From positions 1 through 60,742 of the forward strand of contig JBGAWP010000017.1 of NCBI GenBank assembly GCA_044227505.1: DNA of 60,742 nt, given 5' to 3'. The notes below the pieces were generated by a model. The model saw only the letters and a list, made by a program, of their open reading frames with translations. It ran no database searches and was not told the DNA's origin. Below are positions 8,453-18,230 of this stretch, in pieces. How positions within the stretch are numbered: position 1 is the stretch's first letter; each line of letters starts with the position of its first letter. The stretch comes from UBA7236 sp044227505. GTDB lineage: Bacteria; Bacteroidota; Bacteroidia; Chitinophagales; BACL12. Position numbers and translations under genes: made by a program.

Positions 8453-9364
8453 ATGTGTGAAGAAATAGATGGAATACAACTGAATTTTGCCAGCGATAAA
8501 TTATTTCTCCTCAATTTATTGCTTGCCTTTTTAATGTTCGGCATTGCATTAAGTTTAAAGGTGGCCGACTTTAAACGCATTGTAGAAACCCCGCGAAAAG
8601 CATTTGCAGGATTGATCAGCCAGTATATTTTTCTTCCGTTGTTAACTTTTGGTTTGGTATTAATTTTTAAACCATGTCCCAGTATTGCACTGGGAATGTT
8701 TCTACTTGGCTCATGCCCAGGAGGAAATATGAGCAATTTTCTTTCCCATCTCGCGAAGGGGAATGTTGCATTATCTGTTACTCTAACAGCAACACAAACC
8801 ATACTTGCACCTTTAATGACGCCATTAACATTTGCAATTTGTGCAAATATATATGGGCCCACAAAAGAATTAATGCAATCTATTAATATTGATACTGTTC
8901 ATTTAATAATTGAAATTCTCACCATTTTAGGAATACCATTAGTAATAGGAATGTTTATTAATTATAAATTTCCGGGATTTACATCAAAAATTATTAAACC
9001 CATACAAAAAATTTCTATTTTTTTATTTTTAGGTTTTGTAGTATTTCTTTTTGTAAGCAATTATGACGTTTTTGTTCAGATAATCGGAACAATATTTATT
9101 TTGGTTTTACTTCACAATGGATTGGCCATGGTTGGCGGTTATAGTATAGCATCATTATTCCGCCTTGATTTTAAGGATAAAAAATGTCTGACCATAGAAA
9201 CCGGTATCCACAATGCAACTTTAGGATTAATTGTGTGGGCTAATTTTTTTCCGATGCTTGGAGGAGTTGCTGTAGTTGCAGGATGGTGGGGGATCTGGGA
9301 TCTGGTTACGGGATTTGCAGTTGCAATTACGTGGTCGAGAATGGCGAAAAAAACGGGAGGTTAG
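8453..9364 (+). CDS. Bile acid:sodium symporter (BASS/SBF) family transporter
   Basis: The 303-residue protein has nine to ten membrane helices with the BASS signatures: SLKVADFKRIVETPRKAFAG after helix 1, GLISQYIFLPLLTFGL, LLGSCPGGNMSNFLSHLAKGN (the first crossover) and ETGIHNATLGLIVW (the second crossover). These bind sodium and an organic anion. A longer frame opens at 8369 but overlaps the previous gene by 44 nt and adds a non-conserved leader; ATG 8453 (MCEEIDG) is chosen because the first conserved helix follows directly. The substrate is not predictable; bacterial members carry pantoate, keto acids or bile acids. Confidence 0.85.
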   Translation: MCEEIDGIQLNFASDKLFLLNLLLAFLMFGIALSLKVADFKRIVETPRKAFAGLISQYIFLPLLTFGLVLIFKPCPSIALGMFLLGSCPGGNMSNFLSHLAKGNVALSVTLTATQTILAPLMTPLTFAICANIYGPTKELMQSINIDTVHLIIEILTILGIPLVIGMFINYKFPGFTSKIIKPIQKISIFLFLGFVVFLFVSNYDVFVQIIGTIFILVLLHNGLAMVGGYSIASLFRLDFKDKKCLTIETGIHNATLGLIVWANFFPMLGGVAVVAGWWGIWDLVTGFAVAITWSRMAKKTGG

Positions 9365-9491
9365 AAACGGGATATTAACTTGCCGGTATTTTTATCGTAA
9401 AAATAATCATGTATATTTCGGAACACTCCAATAAATTAATTAAGTTAAACATAAATTCATTATTTAATTCGATCTTCGAGGTCGCATAATT

Positions 9492-9528
9492 AAAAAAGAG
9501 TTTGTCCAAAAAGGACAAACTCTTTTTT
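9492..9528. terminator. Bidirectional terminator, perfect 16-bp stem
   Basis: The arm at 9492-9507 pairs perfectly with 9513-9528 around AAAAA, with A and T tracts on both sides. It lies between the converging transporter and ice-binding protein genes and can serve both. Confidence 0.88.
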
Positions 9529-9551
9529 TAACATATTTGTGAAAGGTAATA

Positions 9552-10337
9552 TTAAAGAGGATATGTAACAGAATTCATTTGTAATGTTACAGCAGTTTGA
9601 GATAATAATCTGCCATTGATACTTGCACCTGTTTGTAAATTGATCGCTTTTTTACACAGAATATTTCCTTCAAAGTGGCTCGTTGTTCCTAAAGTAACAG
9701 CACCGGTTGTTTGCCAGAAAATATTTTTCGCTTTGGCTCCTCCTACTAAGGTTACATTAACACTGGATGCAACAGTTAAAGTACCGGAGATCTGAAATAT
9801 CCAAACATCTGTTGGTCCACCGGAAATTGTAATATCTGTAGGCATACTTACAGCACTTGTCCATTTATATAAACCCGGTGCAAAAGTTAAACCACCAATT
9901 GTTCCTGCACCTAAATTCAAGAAATCAGGATCAACTCTGCCGGCAGCATCAACATAAGCCGTTTGCATTGCGCCGACTGCAAGTGTTAATTTGCTGGGGC
10001 TTGTAATGCTGCAAGGCAATGGACCTGCAGCATCCACTGACAAAATGGAACCTGTTACTTCAACGCAACTTAAAAGAATTGCAGCACCGGTTATCGGACT
10101 ACTTCCTATATTCCCTGTAACTGAAGAAGGAAAAACATTGGTAATTCCTGATTTTGAAAGTATTACAAATTTACCTGCACTTCCCAAATTAACAGGTGAT
10201 GGGCCAGCCATTACCATATCAAATTGAGGGTCAGGGCTGTTTACTGGAGCCAGATCAGCAAGTTCTGTTTTTGCACAACCCGCCATTACCACAATCAATA
10301 AGATGGTTTTCACCGAAATTAATATTTTATTTTTCAT
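9552..10337 (-). CDS. DUF3494 ice-binding-like lipoprotein
   Basis: The 261-residue protein has a lipoprotein signal peptide (cysteine 21 in VVMAGC) and a DUF3494 domain from about residue 50 to the end. Diagnostic segments are LGSAGKFVILSKSGITN, TGNIGSSPITGAA, AGTIGGLTFAPGLYKWTSA, GGPTDVWIFQISGTL and KNIFWQTTGAVTLGTTSHFEGNIL, covering the discontinuous right-handed beta-helix and its capping region. Characterised members bind ice and inhibit recrystallisation; others act as adhesins. The lipobox suggests anchoring to the outer membrane rather than free release. It is monocistronic. Family call is firm; ice activity is inferred. Confidence 0.88.
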   Translation of the reverse strand: MKNKILISVKTILLIVVMAGCAKTELADLAPVNSPDPQFDMVMAGPSPVNLGSAGKFVILSKSGITNVFPSSVTGNIGSSPITGAAILLSCVEVTGSILSVDAAGPLPCSITSPSKLTLAVGAMQTAYVDAAGRVDPDFLNLGAGTIGGLTFAPGLYKWTSAVSMPTDITISGGPTDVWIFQISGTLTVASSVNVTLVGGAKAKNIFWQTTGAVTLGTTSHFEGNILCKKAINLQTGASINGRLLSQTAVTLQMNSVTYPL

Positions 10338-10492
10338 TACTATTTTAGTTTAAATTAAATTAAAATGTTACTTGAACAAAGGTGAGTAATGATTTAACTG
10401 CTTCTGTTACATAATTCAGTACAAAAGTTACATAATTCACACATTTGAATTTCAAATAGCATATTGGGAGTAATTTCCTTACTAAATAATAA

Positions 10493-10520
10493 AGGGGTCA
10501 TACAATTAAGTATAACCCCT
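10493..10520 (-). terminator. Terminator after the M16 peptidase gene
   Basis: AGGGGTCATAC (10493-10503) pairs with GTATAACCCCT (10510-10520) with one mismatch and a 6-nt loop. Read on the minus strand it is followed by a T-rich run and lies 25 nt after the M16 gene stop. Confidence 0.7.
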
Positions 10521-10544
10521 CTATAAATTTGATTAGATTATAGA

Positions 10545-13500
10545 TCAGTATCCAAATATATCTTCAAGGCTAAGTTCTGTAAATTCACCTAAACCTTGTA
10601 AATATAACATATCGAGTTTTTCCTTATCACCCATTACAATTATGGTGAATGTTCTGTCGGCGATATGATCATCAAAAAATTCCTGCATATCGACCAGTGT
10701 CAAACTTCTTGCCTGCAAATAAATGTCGCGGCGATAATCGTGATTTAATCCTTTTCTTTTTACGTTTTCATAATTCCAGAAAATTGCAGAACGAATGATA
10801 CGTTCGCTTTCAATTTGTTTTGATACTGCGTCAATACTGGCATTAAATTGTTCTTCCGCCTGCGGCATATTATTCATGATCTCCAACATTGCCTCAATTG
10901 CCTGTTGCATTTTATCGGCCTGAGTTCCAACAAATGCTCTTACATAATGCGCTTCATCCTTATTATTAGGAGTGGTAAAATTTGCATATGCTGAATACGC
11001 CAAAGCTTTAGTTTCTCTTATTTCCTGAAAAATAATACTGGATAATCCGCTTCCGAAATACTCGTTGAACAGTCGTGCTTCAGGTAATAATGGAGTTGAA
11101 AAATTCTGATCTTTTGCAATGAACATGATCTGCGCCTGCACCATATCATAATCAACAAATAATACCTTATTTGTTTTGGTTTCCAGCTCCGGATATCGTT
11201 TTGCCTGCGGGTAATCTTGCAGTGCAGCAGGTGTTTTATGATATTTAACGATCAAATTTTTAACATCATCCGGATTCTGACGACCATAAAAGAAAATACG
11301 GTGTTTATATGTCTCCAATGATTTAATTTTATCTACCAGAGTTTGAGGCAGTGTATTTTTAAGATCGCTTTCAGCTACGATATCGGTAACAGGTGAAACA
11401 GAACCCCATTTTGCATATCCTGCCAGTGCGGAATTAAATATTGCACTTTTATTTGTTTTTGCATCCAAACGTTCTTTTGAAATTCCTTCAACTAATTCCT
11501 TATATGCTTTATTATCCGGTTTTACAGAATTTAATAAATGCTCAAACAATTCAAGCCCTTTTTCCAAACTCGTTTCAAGACCGGTTAATGATACATAAAC
11601 GCGATCACGACTACTGAAAACATTAAATGATAATCCCAATTTAAAAAATTCCTGCTGCAATTGTGCCGCAGTGTATTTATCTGTTCCAAGGTAAGGTAAA
11701 TAATTAATAGCATAACCGATCATATCATCATTATCGGTACCCATATCAAGAATGTAATACAATTCGAATAATTCATTTTCCTCATTTCTGATATAGGAAA
11801 AAGGAATTCCGTTTCCGAGATCCTGTGTTGCAATACGTTTTTCGTAATCAATAAAATCAGGTTGAATACGTGTGGAAGGCAATTCAGAGAATCCTTTTAC
11901 AAATTCACTTTGTGCGTCTCTGTTTGCTTCAACCGGGGTAATTACAGGTTTATCTACCTTTTTAACATTTTTATCTTCCCCCTGGCGTTTATTTATTACC
12001 ACATATCCATTAGGAACAAAATATTTATTGGCAAAATCAATAATTTCTTGTTTGGTGATTTTTTCCATTACATTATATTCGTTGAGATATGTTCCCCATT
12101 CGATATTTTTAATAAACACATTTACGAACGCATTCGCTCTTCCTGCATTCGATTCGAATGATTTTGTGCGTGAAAGTTTAAAATCATTCACCACAGCTTT
12201 AATAAGCCAGTCATCGAATTCTCCTTTTTTAAGTTTATTTAATTCGGCAAGTAATAACTGTTCACATTCTTCCAATGTTTGTCCTTCACGCGGATCTGCA
12301 GACAAAGTCAATACGCCATATTCTTTCCATTCACTGTAAAATGCACCTGCATCCAATACTTTTTGTTGCTGATTAAGATCTAGATCAATTAAACCTGCCT
12401 GTTGATTATATAAAATTCCGGCAACAAGTTTTGCAATGGTATTATCCTTTGTATTGGCGCCCGGTAAACGGTAACCCATCATCATGGATTCTGCCTCTAA
12501 GCCAAAAACGTCACGTCGCTGCACCTCAGTTAATGGTTGCTCCACAGGAAATTTCTGATCACCGATCGGCCTTTTTACATAAACACCGAAATATTTATCG
12601 ATCAATGCAATTGTTTTATCATAATCAATATCACCACTCAAACAAATTGCCATATTATTAGGAACATAAAAGGTATAAAAATATCCCATGATATTAACCA
12701 TGGATGGATTTTTTAAATGCTCCCCTTCTCCAATTGTAGTTTGTGTTCCATATGGATGCGTTGGAAACAAAGCCTTATAATATGCTTCAAACATTTTACT
12801 TCCATCCCTGTCCTGACCCATATTATATTCCTCATAAACAGTTTCCAATTCAGTATGAAATAATCGCAAAACACAAGTGCGGAATCTTTCACTTTCTACC
12901 ACCAACCATTTTTCAATTTCGTTACTTGGAATATCGTTCACATAAACTGTTTGTTCTTTGCTTGTATATGCATTAGTTCCCTTTGCACCGAGAGAACTTA
13001 TCATTTTATCATATTCGTTTGGCACAGCAAATTTTGCAGCTTCCTGACTTGCATTGTCGATTTGTTTATAAATTTCTTTTTTTCTTTCAGGGTCTTTTTC
13101 AAGACGATGTTTTTCATATAATTGAGAAATATTATCTATTACCAATTTTTCGCGACTCCAATTGGTTGTTCCAATGTTACCCGTACCTTTAAACATCATA
13201 TGCTCGAGATAATGCGCCAGACCTGTTGTTTCTTTCGGGTCATTTTTTGAGCCTGCACGAACTGCAATATAAGTTTGTATTCTTGGTTCTGCTTTATTCT
13301 GAGATAAATAAACGGTTAGGCCATTTTTTAATGTATATATTCTTGTTTTTGAGGGATCATCAGGCACGGCAATAAATGGATATTTTTCCGCTTTGAATGT
13401 TGCATTTACATTTGGCGATCCATTCGTTTCTTTAAAAATAGTTACAGGATCTTTCACTCCTACTTCCACTCTTACCGGCCCGCTCGCACCACTCGAAGAT

Positions 13501-13649
13501 GCTGATTGCTGAAAATTAGGGTTGGACGATGCGCCTGAAGAACTGGATGAACTTGATGAACTGCTGCTGGAACCTGTTTGCGCGATCATAAATTGTCCGG
13601 CAAAAAGCAGTGCTATCAGTAATTGAATTTGTGCGAAACGTTTTTTCAT
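10545..13649 (-). CDS. M16 family zinc metallopeptidase (two-repeat, pitrilysin type)
   Basis: The 1034-residue protein has a signal peptide (to about residue 24), a low-complexity linker with about a dozen consecutive serines, then the M16 catalytic half with the inverted zinc motif HYLEH near residue 146 and the distal glutamate in ELETVYEEYN. The second half repeats the fold without the zinc motif (ETKALAYSAYANF, the R/Y substrate-binding region near residue 900). Size fits a full clamshell peptidase that degrades peptides in the periplasm. The gene lies 33 nt after dnaX on the same strand and may be co-transcribed. The poly-serine linker is unusual for the family. Confidence 0.9.
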   Translation of the reverse strand: MKKRFAQIQLLIALLFAGQFMIAQTGSSSSSSSSSSSSGASSNPNFQQSASSSGASGPVRVEVGVKDPVTIFKETNGSPNVNATFKAEKYPFIAVPDDPSKTRIYTLKNGLTVYLSQNKAEPRIQTYIAVRAGSKNDPKETTGLAHYLEHMMFKGTGNIGTTNWSREKLVIDNISQLYEKHRLEKDPERKKEIYKQIDNASQEAAKFAVPNEYDKMISSLGAKGTNAYTSKEQTVYVNDIPSNEIEKWLVVESERFRTCVLRLFHTELETVYEEYNMGQDRDGSKMFEAYYKALFPTHPYGTQTTIGEGEHLKNPSMVNIMGYFYTFYVPNNMAICLSGDIDYDKTIALIDKYFGVYVKRPIGDQKFPVEQPLTEVQRRDVFGLEAESMMMGYRLPGANTKDNTIAKLVAGILYNQQAGLIDLDLNQQQKVLDAGAFYSEWKEYGVLTLSADPREGQTLEECEQLLLAELNKLKKGEFDDWLIKAVVNDFKLSRTKSFESNAGRANAFVNVFIKNIEWGTYLNEYNVMEKITKQEIIDFANKYFVPNGYVVINKRQGEDKNVKKVDKPVITPVEANRDAQSEFVKGFSELPSTRIQPDFIDYEKRIATQDLGNGIPFSYIRNEENELFELYYILDMGTDNDDMIGYAINYLPYLGTDKYTAAQLQQEFFKLGLSFNVFSSRDRVYVSLTGLETSLEKGLELFEHLLNSVKPDNKAYKELVEGISKERLDAKTNKSAIFNSALAGYAKWGSVSPVTDIVAESDLKNTLPQTLVDKIKSLETYKHRIFFYGRQNPDDVKNLIVKYHKTPAALQDYPQAKRYPELETKTNKVLFVDYDMVQAQIMFIAKDQNFSTPLLPEARLFNEYFGSGLSSIIFQEIRETKALAYSAYANFTTPNNKDEAHYVRAFVGTQADKMQQAIEAMLEIMNNMPQAEEQFNASIDAVSKQIESERIIRSAIFWNYENVKRKGLNHDYRRDIYLQARSLTLVDMQEFFDDHIADRTFTIIVMGDKEKLDMLYLQGLGEFTELSLEDIFGY

Positions 13650-13682
13650 TATAAAATGTATTTAAAATTTTGATTGAAGTTA

Positions 13683-15497
13683 TTAATAATCGAGTTCAAA
13701 ACCCAAAGTTTCCTTCAGGTCTTTTATAAGAGGATTTAATTCCTCCATTTTTTTATATTTTTCTTGTGTGGTATATGGTCGTTTTAATCTCTCATTTTTT
13801 GCGGCCCCAACTTCAAAAGTAATTTCAAATTGATTATTTTCAAGTGCTTCTTTAATAAATATCCGCATTTCACTTATCATTTCCTTCATGATACTAACTT
13901 CAACAGAAGAATCGAGCCGTATTAAAATTGCATTACTTTCATTGATAGTAACTTCTGCATGATCCATAATAATTGCAACGCGATGGTGTTCCTTTCTTAT
14001 TTTATCAGCATATTGTTTCCACACCACAAAAAACATTTCGGGTGAAATGGTTTCCAGTGGTTCTTGAATTGTCACCTTTTGCGATTCCGCCAAACGCTGA
14101 TCATCTTCTTTTTTTATAACCTGTCGAAGATCTGTCTTTTTAGGAATGATAACAGTTTCCCCATCCTCCATTTTAGGTGTGAATACCGTACTGTTTTCTA
14201 CAACCACTTTTTTAATATGTGGAATGCTATCTTGTAAAACAGTTGCTTTTTCAATCACGGTTTCTTTAACTACTTCGCCCTTCTCTGCAATTACTTCGGT
14301 TTTTTCTGTAATTATTTCTGCAATGGAAATTTTCTTTTCCGTCTTATTCTCAGTCAGACGCGGAGTTTTTTTTTCCATGTTACCTGCAGAAAGGGAGGAA
14401 ACTGCATTATGCATATAACACAATTTCAGAATGGCAAGCTCCACGTGTAATCTTTTATTTTTGCTTGTCCTGTAATTAACATCTGCGTTATTGAGCACAT
14501 CCAAACCGGTTAAAAGAAAAGAGGATGTAATAATTGCAGCCTGGTCTTTATATCTTTCTGTAAGATTTTCGCTTATCTCCAATAATTGTATGGTCTGTTC
14601 ATCTTTGCACATTAAAAGGTTTCTGAAATGTTCGGCAAGTCCGTTGATGAAAGTATCGCCTTCAAATCCCTTATTTACCACTTCATTATATAATAATAAA
14701 CAAGCAGAAACATCCTCCGTTGCGAAAGCATTCGTTATTTTAAAATAATATTCGTAATCGAGTATATTCAGATTTTCGATCACATCTTTTGCAGTGATCT
14801 TTTTTCCCGAAAAGCTGGTAATTCTATCAAAAATACTTAGTGCATCGCGCATGGCACCATCTGCTTTTTGCGCAATAAGATGCATGGCTTCCTCATCGCA
14901 ATCAACTCCTTCATTTTTACAAATGATCTCCAGTTGTTTGGTCATGTGTTTGATCTTGATCCTGTTAAAATCAAAAATCTGGCATCTACTTAAAATGGTT
15001 GGGATGATCTTGTGTTTTTCGGTGGTAGCAAGAATAAATTTTACATAAGGTGGTGGCTCTTCCAGTGTTTTTAAAAATGCATTAAAGGCACTCGAACTCA
15101 ACATGTGCACCTCATCCACAATATAGATCTTATATTTTCCTGAAGCAGGGGCATATCGCACTTGTTCAACTAAACTTCGAATATCCTCTACCGAATTATT
15201 GGATGCTGCATCGATCTCATGAATATTAAAGGAGGCATTTTCGTTGAAGGAGGAACAGCTATTACAAATGTTACACGCTTCACCTTCCGCTGTGATATTT
15301 TCACAATTTATGGTTTTTGCCATGATGCGGGCACAGGTTGTTTTACCCACACCACGAGGTCCGCAAAACAAAAAGGATTGCGCCAAATGGTTGTTCTTGA
15401 TAGCGTTTTTAAGGGTTATCACCACCTGATCCTGCCCTATCACATCATCCCAGGAAGCGGGCCGGTATTTCCTTGCCGATACTACAAAACTTTGCAC
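13683..15497 (-). CDS. dnaX: DNA polymerase III subunit gamma/tau
   Basis: The 604-residue protein is the clamp-loader ATPase. It begins with the conserved SARKYRPASWDDVIGQD, has Walker A GPRGVGKTT at 46-54, the four-cysteine zinc module (ending CNICNSC), Walker B YIVDEVHMLS, and sensor regions LATTEKHKIIPTILSRCQ. Domains I-III occupy residues 1-360. A charged, low-complexity linker rich in E, K, V and T follows (about 375-460), and a C-terminal tau-like domain ends the protein. No slippery heptanucleotide for a short gamma form was noticed. It is transcribed divergently from the CHU_C gene at 15622. Confidence 0.95.
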   Translation of the reverse strand: MQSFVVSARKYRPASWDDVIGQDQVVITLKNAIKNNHLAQSFLFCGPRGVGKTTCARIMAKTINCENITAEGEACNICNSCSSFNENASFNIHEIDAASNNSVEDIRSLVEQVRYAPASGKYKIYIVDEVHMLSSSAFNAFLKTLEEPPPYVKFILATTEKHKIIPTILSRCQIFDFNRIKIKHMTKQLEIICKNEGVDCDEEAMHLIAQKADGAMRDALSIFDRITSFSGKKITAKDVIENLNILDYEYYFKITNAFATEDVSACLLLYNEVVNKGFEGDTFINGLAEHFRNLLMCKDEQTIQLLEISENLTERYKDQAAIITSSFLLTGLDVLNNADVNYRTSKNKRLHVELAILKLCYMHNAVSSLSAGNMEKKTPRLTENKTEKKISIAEIITEKTEVIAEKGEVVKETVIEKATVLQDSIPHIKKVVVENSTVFTPKMEDGETVIIPKKTDLRQVIKKEDDQRLAESQKVTIQEPLETISPEMFFVVWKQYADKIRKEHHRVAIIMDHAEVTINESNAILIRLDSSVEVSIMKEMISEMRIFIKEALENNQFEITFEVGAAKNERLKRPYTTQEKYKKMEELNPLIKDLKETLGFELDY

Positions 15498-15621
15498 GGG
15501 TTAAAGATAACGATTTTGCCTCGGTTGGAAAACCATATTGTGACAAAATTTTTACCGGAAGAAAAGTTCAACCTGCAATCTAATTCAATATTCCACCTAA
15601 TTTTACAATCAAGCCCTCAAT

Positions 15622-16860
15622 ATGAATTTCCTGTTTCACCAATTAATTTTCTTTTCAGTTCTTCACAGGATCAGGAAAAATCTTTTTTATGTACCACTAA
15701 TTTGTCTTTCGTCATTAACAGGACAAAATTTGCTTGAGAATGGTGATTTTGAAATGTATTCCACCTGCCCCTTTGCAACTTCACAAATTACGTATGCAGA
15801 AAATTGGTTTGACCCTACAGCTGCAACTTCTGATTATTTTAATAATTGCGATACAACAAATACTGTTTCGGTGCCAACAAATTTTATGGGTTACCAGCCG
15901 GCCCAATCAGGAAGTGCCTATGCAGGAATTTTTGTTGCACAAACCGGCGGACCCATTTACAGAGAATATATTGAAACCGAATTTAAATCCACACTCGTTG
16001 CAGGGATGCCTTATACTCTTACATTTTATGCAAATGTTTCGGATCTGAGTTCTTGTAAACCCAAATCGGTATGTGCATATATTTCCTCAGAATTTATATC
16101 CGATTATACAACTAACAGTATCTTGATGGAACCTGCAGATATTGTTCATACAATATGCAGCGATCCGGAAAATTATTTTGATTCCATTGGTCAATGGGAA
16201 AAAATATACGCCTGTTTTCTAGCAACCGGTGAAGAACGATTTATCACCATTGGAAATAGTTACAGTGATTATTATGCTCCTTGTTTAAGTGAAACGGGTG
16301 GATATAAAACAGCATATTTATATATAGATAATATTTCGATCCAGCCACTGGAAGTGCAGACAGTAGTATTTGATACCATCATTTGTAAAGGAAGTACCGT
16401 TGTAATTAATACATCCGAATTAATTCAGGAGCCACAAAATATTACACCCCAATATACCTGGTTCGACGGCACTACAGAACCTGTAAAAACCCTATCGCAG
16501 GAAGGCACATACACTGTTTTAATACAAAACGGATGTGTAACAGACACTCTCAGAATAAATATCCATTTCAAAGTGGATTGCCCTGAAATATTCATGATCC
16601 CAAATGCATTTTCTCCTAATGAAGACGGCATCAATGATAGATTCAGGGTCATAGAGGAAAATATCACCGTAAAACGATTCGATATTTACAATCGATGGGG
16701 AATTAAAGTATTTGAAAGCACAGATGCATCCACCGGATGGGACGGTAAAATAAATGGCAGAAATGCGGAGATCGGAGTTTATTTATATATACTGGAATAC
16801 TCCACTAATATAACAGAAAAACAAGAAAGTAAAAAAGGTTATGTGACCTTAATATATTAA
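15622..16860 (+). CDS. T9SS type B (gliding motility-associated CHU_C) secreted protein
   Basis: The 412-residue protein has an N-terminal hydrophobic leader (to about residue 35, SLTGQ), a carbohydrate-binding-like jelly-roll in residues 36-230 (NLLENGDFEMYSTCP, YREYIETEF, GMPYTLTFYANVSD, YLYIDNISIQPL), a short Ig-like segment, and the CHU_C domain at the end (IPNAFSPNEDGINDRF, VKRFDIYNRWGIKVFES, GVYLYILEY). That last domain is the type B signal for T9SS export. The leader is long (about 35 residues) and a non-ATG start further in is possible. Role: extracellular, probably adhesive. Confidence 0.88.
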   Translation: MNFLFHQLIFFSVLHRIRKNLFYVPLICLSSLTGQNLLENGDFEMYSTCPFATSQITYAENWFDPTAATSDYFNNCDTTNTVSVPTNFMGYQPAQSGSAYAGIFVAQTGGPIYREYIETEFKSTLVAGMPYTLTFYANVSDLSSCKPKSVCAYISSEFISDYTTNSILMEPADIVHTICSDPENYFDSIGQWEKIYACFLATGEERFITIGNSYSDYYAPCLSETGGYKTAYLYIDNISIQPLEVQTVVFDTIICKGSTVVINTSELIQEPQNITPQYTWFDGTTEPVKTLSQEGTYTVLIQNGCVTDTLRINIHFKVDCPEIFMIPNAFSPNEDGINDRFRVIEENITVKRFDIYNRWGIKVFESTDASTGWDGKINGRNAEIGVYLYILEYSTNITEKQESKKGYVTLIY

Positions 16861-16872
16861 ACTAAGTACCTC

Positions 16873-18180
16873 TTAATTTATCATTACATTTTGCACAAAA
16901 TAATTTTTGGAGTTAATGATCTTTAAAGTATAAATGGATGGCGAAAATTTTTCAATATCAATTGTTGTTATATTTTGAGATAAATCGCCACTGCTCACAA
17001 TTTTTCCATTCATGTCGATTAATTGATAAAACATAATTTCAGAATTATGATTAACTTCAATTACTAATTTTTCAGTAGCAGGATTTGGGTATATTTCAAT
17101 TACAGGATCATCAGAAATTAATTCTTCATTTGCAACAGTGCAATCAATAGGAGTTGCGGTGGTGTTCACGTTTAAATCACCCTCTTCCACCCACCAGTTT
17201 TCCCAACTGAAATCTTCACCGGATATGGTTTTCCAGTCGTTGAGGTCGAGCGTTCCGGAACCAAAATTATCAGCACCCATTTTGATCACTTTCAGGGCAA
17301 CATCATTTCTATCCCAGGTTAATTTCTCACCATCCACACAAATTTCCGGTTCCATTGGTTCAAAACAATTTACCTGTATAAAATAGACATAATCTTCTTC
17401 TGCCGGATAGGAGCCATAAGCATGTGCAATATTATTTTCATCAATACAAACAGCAGTATATTCTTCATTTCCAATTCCATAAAAAGGCTGGCCGTAATCG
17501 GTGAATAATCGCGCTAAAAATGCAATATGTCTTCCTCTTCTATCCGGATTATCATAATGAGTATCCGTAATTAAATTCGCCATCACCGGGTTTTGAATAA
17601 AATCATCATATCCAAGCGTCATGAAATTATTATAAGGATCGTTTAAAGATTGCGAAGATGTTGCGCTGCCATTTTCTGCTGAAAAATAGGCTTCTCCCAT
17701 TATTGTCGAACCTGCACTGGTACCTCCAATGGTGATCCTTTTTTCATTTACTGCATAATTGATCGCATCCTCAACGGGTGTATCCCTCCAAAAAGAAATA
17801 TAATCCCATTGATCGCCACCCGCGAACCAAAGTGCCTCTGCATTTTCAATTTGTGCAACAAGATATGGATCAAGGGAGGCCGCGGCAGAATTACAGACGA
17901 TAGTTTGAACTGAATTTACCACTATTCCCAGATCGGAATAGAAATAATCGTTATATCCATCCTCTCCTGAAGCTCTCAAAACCAAAATATCACCGCCATC
18001 TGCCCTTTCCAAAAACCAGCGCATTGCGTTATCGTTTTCAGTGGCGCCGCCCATTAAAACCGTGCCTGCAATTGGATCGGTGATCACATCTGCAGTATCC
18101 CCCGTGTAATAACTTGTAAAAGTTTGCCCGTTACAGGACAAATAATGGATAAAACTCAAAACAAGGAGAAAAAAACGCAT
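16873..18180 (-). CDS. Secreted cyanophycinase-like S51 peptidase with T9SS type A domain
   Basis: The 435-residue protein has a signal peptide (MRFFLLVLSFIHYLSCNGQ), a peptidase S51 domain in about residues 22-280, and a T9SS sorting domain at the end (YPNPATEKLVIEVNHNSE ... FSPSIYTLKIINSKN). Motifs of the cyanophycinase group are visible: WFAGGDQWDYISFW, ITIGGTSAGSTIMGE with the nucleophilic serine, and DTHYDNPDRRGRHIAFLARL. Cyanophycinases cut the beta-Asp-Arg reserve polymer to dipeptides. The start at 18180 is chosen over an upstream ATG at 18243, which would overlap the divergent proline dehydrogenase gene; a -7 box sits 18 nt upstream. Substrate could also be another isoaspartyl peptide. 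Confidence 0.85.
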   Translation of the reverse strand: MRFFLLVLSFIHYLSCNGQTFTSYYTGDTADVITDPIAGTVLMGGATENDNAMRWFLERADGGDILVLRASGEDGYNDYFYSDLGIVVNSVQTIVCNSAAASLDPYLVAQIENAEALWFAGGDQWDYISFWRDTPVEDAINYAVNEKRITIGGTSAGSTIMGEAYFSAENGSATSSQSLNDPYNNFMTLGYDDFIQNPVMANLITDTHYDNPDRRGRHIAFLARLFTDYGQPFYGIGNEEYTAVCIDENNIAHAYGSYPAEEDYVYFIQVNCFEPMEPEICVDGEKLTWDRNDVALKVIKMGADNFGSGTLDLNDWKTISGEDFSWENWWVEEGDLNVNTTATPIDCTVANEELISDDPVIEIYPNPATEKLVIEVNHNSEIMFYQLIDMNGKIVSSGDLSQNITTIDIEKFSPSIYTLKIINSKNYFVQNVMIN

Positions 18181-18197
18181 ACAATTTTCTTTAAAGT

Positions 18198-18205
18198 CAA
18201 AGATA
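18198..18205 (-). promoter_or_regulatory. -7 box of the cyanophycinase-like gene
   Basis: On the minus strand this reads TATCTTTG, a perfect TAnnTTTG box, 18 nt before the chosen ATG. A TTG lies 16 nt further upstream (18224-18222). Confidence 0.55.
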
Positions 18206-18230
18206 GGTGGAAGCAGATTAGCAATTGAAT

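Noticed and set aside
13683..15497. Programmed frameshift in dnaX to make a short gamma form
   Set aside because: No convincing slippery heptamer with a downstream structure was recognised in the region examined.
15219..15737. 172-codon plus-strand frame opposite dnaX
   Set aside because: It overlaps dnaX and the following CHU_C gene and encodes nothing recognisable.
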